The notes beneath the pieces were generated by a model. The model did no database searches, had not been told where the DNA came from, and saw only the letters and a program-made list of their open reading frames with translations. A program made the position numbers and the translations under genes. Shown here in pieces: positions 57,808 through 64,000 of a DNA stretch of 64,000 nucleotides. How positions within the stretch are numbered: the stretch's first letter is position 1; every line of letters begins with the position of its first letter. The DNA is taken from positions 1 through 64,000 of the forward strand of contig NZ_ML133527.1 of the NCBI RefSeq assembly GCF_003985145.1, written 5' to 3'. The stretch is from Rhizobium anhuiense. Lineage in GTDB: Bacteria; Pseudomonadota; Alphaproteobacteria; Rhizobiales; Rhizobiaceae.

Positions 57808-58041
57808 ATGGCCATGAAACCCGGCGATATCGAAGACATGATCAAGGCTGGGATTCCCGGTGCCAAGGTGACGATCCGCGATCTGGCGGGCGACGGCGAT
57901 CATTACGCCGCCGAAGTCGTCGCCGAAGCCTTTCGCGGCAAGAGCCGCGTGCAGCAGCACCAGATGGTCTACGAGGCGCTGAAGGGCAATATGGGCGGCA
58001 TACTGCACGCGTTGGCGCTGCAGACCTCCGCACCGGAATAG
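57808..58041 (+). CDS. BolA family protein
   Basis: A 77-residue BolA. It has MIKAGIPGAKVTIRDLAGDGDHYAAEVVAEAF, with His31-type ligand, and KSRVQQHQMVYEALKGNMGGILHALALQT (in parts), the RVxxHxxVY motif. BolA proteins bind a [2Fe-2S] cluster with monothiol glutaredoxins, and grxD lies 2.6 kb downstream in this window. AAGGAG stands 8 bp before the ATG, 19 bp after purL. Confidence 0.93.
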   Translation: MAMKPGDIEDMIKAGIPGAKVTIRDLAGDGDHYAAEVVAEAFRGKSRVQQHQMVYEALKGNMGGILHALALQTSAPE

Positions 58042-58067
58042 AGCCCGACGCGATCCGGATAAACGGT

Positions 58068-58086
58068 GCCCGGCCCTCAGCCGGGC
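58068..58086. terminator. Terminator hairpin between bolA and the convergent membrane hydrolase
   Basis: GCCCGGC (58068-58074) pairs with GCCGGGC (58080-58086) around CCTCA; the plus strand continues ATTCTCTTTTC. The stop codon of the minus-strand gene (58077-58079) is in the loop, so it can serve both genes. Confidence 0.7.
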
Positions 58087-59267
58087 ATTCTCTTTTCGTC
58101 GGGATCGGCAAAGACCGAGGCCGGCATTGGCCCCGATGTCAAAAGCGTGAAATCGAAGGACGCCTGCAGATCGGGCCCCAGCACATATTGCCGGTGGACG
58201 CGCAGCTGGTCCTTGCGGATCTTGCGATAGTGCTCGGGCGTCAGCATCTGCTTGACGCGGATCAGGATCATCTTCGCCGGAGGTGCATCCGCATGGCCGG
58301 AAATGGCGACGACCGGCACCTTGTAGAAATTGATCGAATCCGTCAGGCACTGCACGTCGAGCCAGGAAATCTCGGGACAGCGCGCGATCAACCCGACGCG
58401 GGCGCGCAGCTGCGTGGCCGACGATAGCAGCGCGCATTGCAGGATGGCGCTGCCGAGCGTGGCAAACACCACCCGCTTGCCCCTGAATATCTCCGGCTCC
58501 CGTTCCAGCAATATGCCGATGACATGGGCAGCAACACTCGATCCCATGCTGTGCGAGGAGATCACATATTCGTCCGCCTCTTCGTCAAGCGCGTTACGCA
58601 CGGCAGCGGCCCGGTCTTCCAGCCAGTCGTTGAAATCTGTCCGGTCCATGCGGCCGAGCGCCACGGCCATTACCCAATCGGCGAAGAGATGCAGCGTATG
58701 GAAACGTTCGGAAAACGGCAGGAAGGCGAAGATGAAGAAACAAAGCGCCAGCGGTCCGCTCCAGAGCATGTGCCACGGCGGAAAGCCGAGACCATAGGGC
58801 ATGATGGCGATCTGCGCCGTCAGCGCGATCGCCAGCGCTGTCAGCAGGAACGGGAAGAGGAAGAACAGACCGAAGCGCCAGGCGTGGCGAAAATATCCCC
58901 GCATCCCGCCTTCGAGCATGATCTCGGCGCAGCTTCGGAAACCTGCCATAATCTGGCTCAGCGTGTTGCCCCCGCGCAGCCTGCTTACCAGCGTATCGTG
59001 ATCGACCATGTGGATCCGGCTCTTCGTCTGCCAGCTGGGGAAACCGGTCCCTTCCCCGGCCGCCGCTTTGTCGGCATCCCGTCCGCCCGTCGTGACCACG
59101 AAACTGAGGGGATCACTTCCCGCCTCCGGCGCACCCGTTTCAAGCGAATAGCCCCAAACGGCGGCACTCTGCCTGGCCGAACGCTCGTAGCGTGCCCTAT
59201 GGGCAACGCCGTCGAGCGGCTCGAAGCCCGTAAAATGCAGGACGACCCGCTTCTCGATCAGTTTCAT
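58077..59267 (-). CDS. Membrane alpha/beta hydrolase-like protein of unknown function
   Basis: A 396-residue protein with a cytoplasmic N-terminal part, two close helices at about residues 130-195 (FGLFFLFPFLLTALAIALTAQI, LWSGPLALCFFIFAFLPF), and a C-terminal domain with the nucleophile elbow YVISSHSMGSSVAAHVIG (Ser-x-Ser-Met-Gly near residue 245). Such an elbow marks a lipase/esterase-like fold. The start KLIEKRVVLHFTGFEPLDGVAHRARYERSA looks like an N-terminal region used to sense or bind. I do not recognise the family. Confidence 0.75.
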   Translation of the reverse strand: MKLIEKRVVLHFTGFEPLDGVAHRARYERSARQSAAVWGYSLETGAPEAGSDPLSFVVTTGGRDADKAAAGEGTGFPSWQTKSRIHMVDHDTLVSRLRGGNTLSQIMAGFRSCAEIMLEGGMRGYFRHAWRFGLFFLFPFLLTALAIALTAQIAIMPYGLGFPPWHMLWSGPLALCFFIFAFLPFSERFHTLHLFADWVMAVALGRMDRTDFNDWLEDRAAAVRNALDEEADEYVISSHSMGSSVAAHVIGILLEREPEIFRGKRVVFATLGSAILQCALLSSATQLRARVGLIARCPEISWLDVQCLTDSINFYKVPVVAISGHADAPPAKMILIRVKQMLTPEHYRKIRKDQLRVHRQYVLGPDLQASFDFTLLTSGPMPASVFADPDEKRMPG

Positions 59268-59431
59268 TCCACTCTTCCGTCCGGCGAATGGCCGGCATGT
59301 TGCTGCGATCCGGCTGCTGCGCCGCTGATAGGGACAAAAAAGCAGCTATGGTCTCGAAGCCGTCTTGCTAACCGAACTCTTCCGGAATTCAATAGCATCC
59401 ATGTCGTTTCCATCACGAACGGAGGGGTTTT

Positions 59432-59662
59432 GTGGCCGACCTAGTCAAAGAATTGATATCAGGCGTCGTCGACAGCGTGCTGAAGGAGATCCTGAAAAAG
59501 ACCACCGGCCGCGTCGCGACGAAGCGCAGGAGGCGTAAGACACGACCCGCCGCGACGACGAAGGTTGCGCGCAAGACGACCTCGGCCAAGGCTAAGCCCG
59601 CCCGCAAACAGGTCAGCAAGCGCCGCACCGCCGCTGGCCGCAGCCGCCAGCGACGCAGCTAA
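59432..59662 (+). CDS. Small, very basic protein
   Basis: A 76-residue protein with a short helical start (ADLVKELISGVVDSVLKEILKK) and a tail of Lys, Arg, Ala and Thr (RVATKRRRRKTRPAATT, KTTSAKAKPARKQVSKRRT). The tail resembles histone H1-like or AlgP-like DNA-binding proteins. The start is GTG with a strong GGAGGGG 5 bp upstream. Function is inferred from composition only. The cytochrome gene starts 59 bp further on. Confidence 0.6.
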   Translation: MADLVKELISGVVDSVLKEILKKTTGRVATKRRRRKTRPAATTKVARKTTSAKAKPARKQVSKRRTAAGRSRQRRS

Positions 59663-59721
59663 GGCACGATCAAATGTGAGCGGCTTCGGACGAATAGCGG
59701 CGCTCTTGAGGGCATAAACCG

Positions 59722-60543
59722 ATGATGCGCATGTTGAAAATCATTCTTGCGGCCGTCGTCGCGATCTGTCTCATCGCGGCTGCCGGCGTCTACGCCCTGT
59801 CGGAGATGCGCCTTTCCAGGATCTACGACGTCGCGGTTGCCGATTTCACCGTCAAGACGACGCTGCCTGCCGAGGAAGCCGAACGCCGCGCGCGCACGCT
59901 GATGTGTGGCGGCTGTCATCACGATGCCGGCAACGTGCTCATCGACGAACCGGGCGTCGGCCGCATCGTCGCGCCGAACCTGACCCGCTTCGTGCCCATG
60001 TACAGCGATGCTGAACTCGTGCGCCTCATCCGCCATGGCGTCAAGAAGGACGGTACCGGCGCCTTCATCATGCCGGCAAGCAACTTCGCCAATATCACCG
60101 ATGACGATATGGCGGCGATCATTGCGTGGATGCGCAGTTTGAAGCACCTTCCCGATGCGGTGGCCGGAACGACTCAATGGGGACCGCTCGGGCGAATCGG
60201 CCTGGCGCTCGACAAGATCCCCTTCGAGGCCGATCTGGTGCCTGCCGTGGGCACCCCTGCCGCGACGCGTCCGGCCGATATCGGCGAATACGCCTTCAGG
60301 ACCGATTGCAGCCACTGTCATAATCTCGATACGGCAAAGCAGTCGGAAGCCTTCCTGGCGCCGGCGCTTAAGCCCCTGGCGCAATCCTATTCGGCTGCCG
60401 ATTTCAGGACGCTGCTGCGCACCGGCGAGGGTGTCGGCAACCGCGATCTCGGCGTGATGACACAGGTTTCCCAATGGGATTTCAGCCATTTCACCGATGT
60501 CGAAATCGAACAGATTCAGACCTATCTCGCCAATCGACCGTAA
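59722..60543 (+). CDS. Dihaem cytochrome c family protein
   Basis: A 273-residue protein with an N-terminal membrane or signal helix (MLKIILAAVVAICLIAAAGVYAL) and two haem c motifs: CGGCHHDAG near residue 62 and CSHCHNLDT near residue 197. The FIMPASNFANITDDDMAAIIAWMRSL segment includes Met ligands. It probably carries electrons in the periplasm. No oxidase or dehydrogenase gene is next to it. GAGGGCATAA precedes the ATG. Confidence 0.9.
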   Translation: MMRMLKIILAAVVAICLIAAAGVYALSEMRLSRIYDVAVADFTVKTTLPAEEAERRARTLMCGGCHHDAGNVLIDEPGVGRIVAPNLTRFVPMYSDAELVRLIRHGVKKDGTGAFIMPASNFANITDDDMAAIIAWMRSLKHLPDAVAGTTQWGPLGRIGLALDKIPFEADLVPAVGTPAATRPADIGEYAFRTDCSHCHNLDTAKQSEAFLAPALKPLAQSYSAADFRTLLRTGEGVGNRDLGVMTQVSQWDFSHFTDVEIEQIQTYLANRP

Positions 60544-60687
60544 CGCGACGGCAACAACCCGGCAACGGCCTGCGCGAATTGGTCTTTTTTTGGTTCGGGC
60601 GGCTGGAATTCCTGCCGTCGCATGCTATCTAAAGGCAACGATTGAAACGGCGGGCCTTTAACCCGCCTGTTGAAAGGATCAGGTCCT

Positions 60688-61023
60688 ATGAGCGGCATTC
60701 ACGAATTCATCGACAACGAAATCAAGAGCAACGACGTCGTCCTCTTCATGAAGGGCACGCCGCAGTTTCCGCAGTGCGGTTTCTCCGGGCAGGTCGTGCA
60801 GATTCTCGATTACATCGGCGTCGACTACAAGGGCGTCAACGTGCTTGCCGATTCGGAAATCCGCCAGGGCATCAAGGAATACTCCAACTGGCCGACAATC
60901 CCGCAGCTTTACATAAAGGGCGAATTCGTCGGCGGCTGTGACATCGTCCGGGAAATGTTCCAGGCTGGTGAGCTGCAGCAGCACCTCCAGGAAAACGGCA
61001 TCACCGTGCGCGGCGCCGCCTGA
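60688..61023 (+). CDS. grxD: Monothiol glutaredoxin (Grx4/GrxD)
   Basis: A 111-residue monothiol glutaredoxin with the CGFS active site in VVLFMKGTPQFPQCGFSGQVVQIL and the glutathione-binding WPTIPQLYIKGEFVGGCDI. It binds a [2Fe-2S] cluster with glutathione and hands it on, often with BolA. ATG 60688 follows AAGGATCAGG. A GGCGGG/CCCGCC hairpin lies 20-40 bp upstream (60649-60667). Confidence 0.96.
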   Translation: MSGIHEFIDNEIKSNDVVLFMKGTPQFPQCGFSGQVVQILDYIGVDYKGVNVLADSEIRQGIKEYSNWPTIPQLYIKGEFVGGCDIVREMFQAGELQQHLQENGITVRGAA

Positions 61024-61118
61024 CCGGTCACCGGACGTCCGCCCGGTTTCCAAATCTGTTTCTTGAGTTCGAGGCGCTGCGGCTAGCAGCGCCTTGACCT
61101 GTTTATGGGAATTTCATT

Positions 61119-62366
61119 GTGACAGATTCATCACAAGCCGTGTCCGCGGGCCGCCTGCCCATGGGCAAGCGAGAATTCATCGCGCTTGCTGCCTTCCTGA
61201 TGGCCGTCAATTCGCTGGCGATCGATATCATGCTGCCGGCCTTGCAGCAGATCGGCGCGAGCCTCGGCGTCGAGAGCGAAAATCATCGTCAGTTCGTCGT
61301 CTCCACCTACCTGCTCGGCTTCGGCTGCGCCCAGTTGTTTTACGGTCCGCTCTCCGACCGTTTCGGCCGCCGCACGCCGCTTCTAATCGGCCTCGTCATC
61401 TATATCCTGTCCGCCATCAGTATCGTCTTCGTTCCGTCCTTTGCTGGCTTGCTCGCCCTGCGCTTCATCCAGGGCGTCGGCTCCGCCGCAACCCGCGTCA
61501 TCACCGTCTCCATCGTTCGCGATATCTATGGCGGCCGGCAGATGGCCGAAGTCATGTCGCTGATCATGATGGTTTTCATGATCGTGCCAGTGATTGCGCC
61601 CGGCACCGGTCAGATCGTCATGTTCTTCGGTAACTGGCACCTGATCTTCCTGTTCATCGCCGCGATGGCGACTGCTATCGCCGTCTGGGCCTATCTCCGT
61701 CTGCCGGAAACCCTGCATCCCGGCAATGTCCGCCCCTTTACCGCCCGCTCGATCTTCGGCGCCTTCAAGCTGGTGCTGACCAATCGCGTGGCGCTCTGCT
61801 ACACCATCGCCAGCACCTTCATCTTCGGCGCGCTGTTCGGCTTCATCAATTCCGCCCAGCAGGTCTATGTCGGCATCTACGATCTCGGCGTCTATTTTCC
61901 CTTCGCCTTCGCCGGCGTGGCGATCTTCATGTCTTTGTCGTCCTTCTTCAATTCCCGCTTCGTCGGCAAGCTCGGCATGCGCCGACTGTCGCACGGATCG
62001 CTGCTCGGCTTCATTGCCATCAACACCATCTGGCTGATCGTCCAGATGGCCAGCACCGAGCCGATGCCGTTTGCCCTGTTCATCTCCTTCTTCGGCCTTG
62101 CCATGTTCCAGTTTGGCTGGATCGGCTCGAACTTCAATTCGCTCGCCATGGAACCGCTCGGCCACGTCGCCGGCACCGCCTCCTCCGTCCTCGGCTTCAT
62201 GAGCACGGTCGGCGGCGCCATTATCGGCGCCGGCATCGGCCAGGCCTTCGACGGCACGGCACTGCCGATGGTCGCCGGTTATTTCGCCGTGTCGATCGTC
62301 GGCCTGGTCTTCGTGCTGATCGCCGAGAAGGGCCGCCTCTTCCAATCGCAGAACCCAGCCGTCTGA
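61119..62366 (+). CDS. MFS multidrug exporter, Bcr/CflA type
   Basis: A 415-residue transporter with twelve helices. MFS motifs are FYGPLSDRFGRRTPLLIGL (between helices 2 and 3) and LRFIQGVGSAATRVITVSIVRDIYGGRQMAE. It resembles the bicyclomycin/chloramphenicol exporters of the DHA1 group. The start is GTG 61119 with no strong ribosome site. A second, related exporter follows 35 bp downstream. Confidence 0.92.
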   Translation: MTDSSQAVSAGRLPMGKREFIALAAFLMAVNSLAIDIMLPALQQIGASLGVESENHRQFVVSTYLLGFGCAQLFYGPLSDRFGRRTPLLIGLVIYILSAISIVFVPSFAGLLALRFIQGVGSAATRVITVSIVRDIYGGRQMAEVMSLIMMVFMIVPVIAPGTGQIVMFFGNWHLIFLFIAAMATAIAVWAYLRLPETLHPGNVRPFTARSIFGAFKLVLTNRVALCYTIASTFIFGALFGFINSAQQVYVGIYDLGVYFPFAFAGVAIFMSLSSFFNSRFVGKLGMRRLSHGSLLGFIAINTIWLIVQMASTEPMPFALFISFFGLAMFQFGWIGSNFNSLAMEPLGHVAGTASSVLGFMSTVGGAIIGAGIGQAFDGTALPMVAGYFAVSIVGLVFVLIAEKGRLFQSQNPAV

Positions 62367-62401
62367 ACGGCCGGCCTCATTCGCATCCGGGATTTCACCA
62401 C

Positions 62402-63682
62402 ATGACGCCGCCGCATAAACTGCACCAGGAAAACCAAGGCTCTCGCCGCATCGGCATGGGCTTTGGCGAATTCGTCGTCACTATCGCCATCATGACCGCC
62501 AGCGTCGCCATGGCGATCGACAGCATGCTGCCGGCATTGCCCAATATCGGCCATTCCCTCGGCGTCACCAATACCAACGACGCGCAGCTGATCATCGGCG
62601 TGTTCTTCTTAGGCTTCGGCGTCTCACAGATATTCTTCGGCAGCCTTTCGGATACGTTCGGCCGCCGCAACATCCTGCTCGGCGGCCTGGCCTGCTATAT
62701 TGTCGGAATGTTTGCCGCCGCAGCGACCGGCAGTTTCGAAATGCTGCTCGTCATGCGTTTCGTCCAGGGCATCGGCGGTGCGGCCGTGCGCATCACCACC
62801 ATGGCCATCGTCCGCGACTGCTTCGGCGGCCGCGAAATGGCGCGCGTCATGTCTTATGTCATGATCGTCTTCATGATCGTGCCGATCGTTGCGCCTTCCG
62901 TCGGCCAGCTCATCATCCTCTATGCCAACTGGCACTGGATCTTCATCCTGCTCGGCATCATCGCCGCCATCCTGTTCGTCTGGGCTCTTCTGCGGTTGAA
63001 GGAATCGCTGCCGCCGGAAGAGCGGCTGCCGCTGTCGGTTGCCTCTGTCGGGGATGGCTTCAAGACCGTGCTCACGAACCGTATCACCTGCGGCTACATG
63101 ATCGGCCTCACCATGTTCACCGGCGTCATCAGCGCCTATGTGATCTCGGTGCAGCAGGTCTTCGGTGAAGTCTATGGCCTTGGCGACTGGTTGCCGATCG
63201 CCTTTGCGGCCACCGCAGGCGGCATCGCCGTCGCCAATTTCGCCAACGGCTTCTTCGTGCGCAAATTCGGCATGCGCCGCATCTCGCACGCCGCCCTGCT
63301 GATTTTCACGGCACTGTCGGCTGTCGGCTTCTTCTATTCGCTGGCCGGCAAGCCGGATTTCGCCATCGCCTACGGCATCTTCACCATCGTGCTGATGATG
63401 TTTGCCCTGATCGCCACTAATTTCACCGCCATCAGCCTCGAGCCGATGGGCAATCTCGCGGGCACGGCCACCGCCATCACCGGTTTCGTCTCGACGACCT
63501 TCGGCGCCATCCTCGGCGGCCTGGTCGGTCAGATGTTCAACGGCACGGTGCAGCCGCTCTTCGGCGGCTTCGCGCTCTTCGGCGCGGTGACGATCGCAGC
63601 CACCCTTTGGGCGGAGAACGGCAAGCTCTTCACCCACCCCGGCGACAGCCCGCAGCTCGATCCGGGTGCGGCCCACTTTTGA
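62402..63682 (+). CDS. MFS multidrug exporter, Bcr/CflA type (second copy)
   Basis: A 426-residue paralogue of the preceding gene, twelve helices, with FFGSLSDTFGRRNILLGGL and MRFVQGIGGAAVRITTMAIVRDCFGGREMARVM. The two share the same layout and much of the motif wording, indicating tandem duplication. It starts 35 bp after the first copy, so both are probably one transcript. Substrates are unknown. Confidence 0.92.
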   Translation: MTPPHKLHQENQGSRRIGMGFGEFVVTIAIMTASVAMAIDSMLPALPNIGHSLGVTNTNDAQLIIGVFFLGFGVSQIFFGSLSDTFGRRNILLGGLACYIVGMFAAAATGSFEMLLVMRFVQGIGGAAVRITTMAIVRDCFGGREMARVMSYVMIVFMIVPIVAPSVGQLIILYANWHWIFILLGIIAAILFVWALLRLKESLPPEERLPLSVASVGDGFKTVLTNRITCGYMIGLTMFTGVISAYVISVQQVFGEVYGLGDWLPIAFAATAGGIAVANFANGFFVRKFGMRRISHAALLIFTALSAVGFFYSLAGKPDFAIAYGIFTIVLMMFALIATNFTAISLEPMGNLAGTATAITGFVSTTFGAILGGLVGQMFNGTVQPLFGGFALFGAVTIAATLWAENGKLFTHPGDSPQLDPGAAHF

Positions 63683-63783
63683 AGTGCGAGCTGCTGGGTG
63701 GTTCGGTCCCGGCGGCATTGCATTTAAATAACAAACTCGGCACGTTCCTAAATCTGGATGCCCTTGGAACAAGGAGCTCAGTT

Positions 63784-64000
63784 TTGGATGTAGAATATCA
63801 ACATCTCCCCCCGCCATTGCAGGGTGGGATATTTCAAGCCAAAACAAATACCGCCACTGGCGTTGTGGTACTCGGCGGCTCCAGTGGTCGGGTCGATGTG
63901 GCCCGTGCCAGGTTGTTTGCCAGCCAAGGGGCAACGGTAATCGCGCTTCGGTGGTTCGGCGGCGAAGGCCAGGTGCCAGGTATTTGCGAGGTGCCGCTGG
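63784..64000 (+). CDS. Acyl-CoA thioester hydrolase/BAAT C-terminal domain protein, N-terminal part (partial)
   Basis: The gene runs off the window. The 72 visible codons translate to LDVEYQHLPPPLQGG, then TGVVVLGGSSGRVDVARARL and VIALRWFGGEGQVPGICEVPL. This is the start of the BAAT_C domain, an alpha/beta hydrolase acting on acyl-CoA thioesters or related substrates. The start codon is TTG 63784, with AAGGAG at 63771-63776 and 7 bp spacing; an overlapping ATG is followed at once by a stop. The 101 bp upstream are AT-rich, as a promoter would be. Confidence 0.8.
   Translation, partial: MDVEYQHLPPPLQGGIFQAKTNTATGVVVLGGSSGRVDVARARLFASQGATVIALRWFGGEGQVPGICEVPL

Overview
The window is a stretch of chromosome from a fast-growing rhizobium, most likely Rhizobium etli/leguminosarum or a close relative. 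The evidence is a high GC content with strong G/C third-position bias, 1-4 bp gene overlaps, a suf operon in the order sufS2-B-C-D-S1-X-A, DUF982 and DUF1127 proteins, an ATP12-type F1 chaperone typical of alphaproteobacteria, and an intergenic element at 52673-52945 that looks like a RIME mosaic repeat. Nearly all of it is housekeeping or core-genome DNA. I see no prophage, insertion sequence, CRISPR array, rRNA or tRNA.

Layout. 1-1731: the end of a glutathione-dependent formaldehyde dehydrogenase, a GNAT acetyltransferase, a DUF188 protein, and a guanidinium exporter behind a guanidine-II riboswitch. 1774-7320 (minus strand): doxX, then a run transcribed from crcB and rluC through a HAD phosphatase, ATP12 and a lipoprotein to pccB. 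7442-9283: a small orphan gene and a two-gene copper-handling cluster (DUF2946-like protein, then a YcnI-PCuAC fusion). 9409-14142: the glycine cleavage operon gcvT-H-P behind a tandem glycine riboswitch, closed by a terminator. 14182-17980: DUF982 protein, a divergent SDR/TetR pair with twin palindromic operators, a GH25 lysozyme-like lipoprotein and an orphan rod-like flagellar protein. 18037-25310 (minus): the complete SUF iron-sulfur operon, with a small membrane protein inserted between sufB and sufC and candidate iron-responsive sites upstream. 25529-30561: a hydrolase, an acyltransferase, a GNAT-anmK pair and tyrS. 30701-37450: a small secreted protein, a giant AsmA/YhdP-like protein, bcp, a DUF455 protein and an M23 peptidase. 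37608-43652: DEAD-box helicase, NUDIX, TfoX-like, flavin reductase, periplasmic binding protein, rpe, DUF2259 and a membrane protein. 43735-58041: purB, then the purC-purS-(kptA)-purQ-purL-bolA region, interrupted by a GGDEF/EAL protein upstream and by a lipoprotein, RIME, DUF1127, MocR regulator and PagL-like genes between purQ and purL. 58077-64000: a membrane alpha/beta hydrolase, a tiny basic protein, a dihaem cytochrome c, monothiol glutaredoxin grxD, two tandem Bcr/CflA exporters, and the start of a BAAT-type acyl-CoA thioester hydrolase.

Functional themes. Iron-sulfur supply (suf operon, GrxD, BolA), de novo purine synthesis and its one-carbon supply (gcv, pur genes), copper handling, and envelope maintenance (AnmK, M23, GH25, PagL-like, AsmA-like) dominate. 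The observations most worth following are: an RNA 2'-phosphotransferase (KptA) translationally coupled to purQ inside the purine operon; the extra two-helix protein coupled to sufB by a TAGTG junction; the guanidine-II riboswitch with a third hairpin in its linker; and the fused YcnI-PCuAC copper protein with a Met/His linker. I do not see a clearly undescribed multi-gene defence or mobile system.
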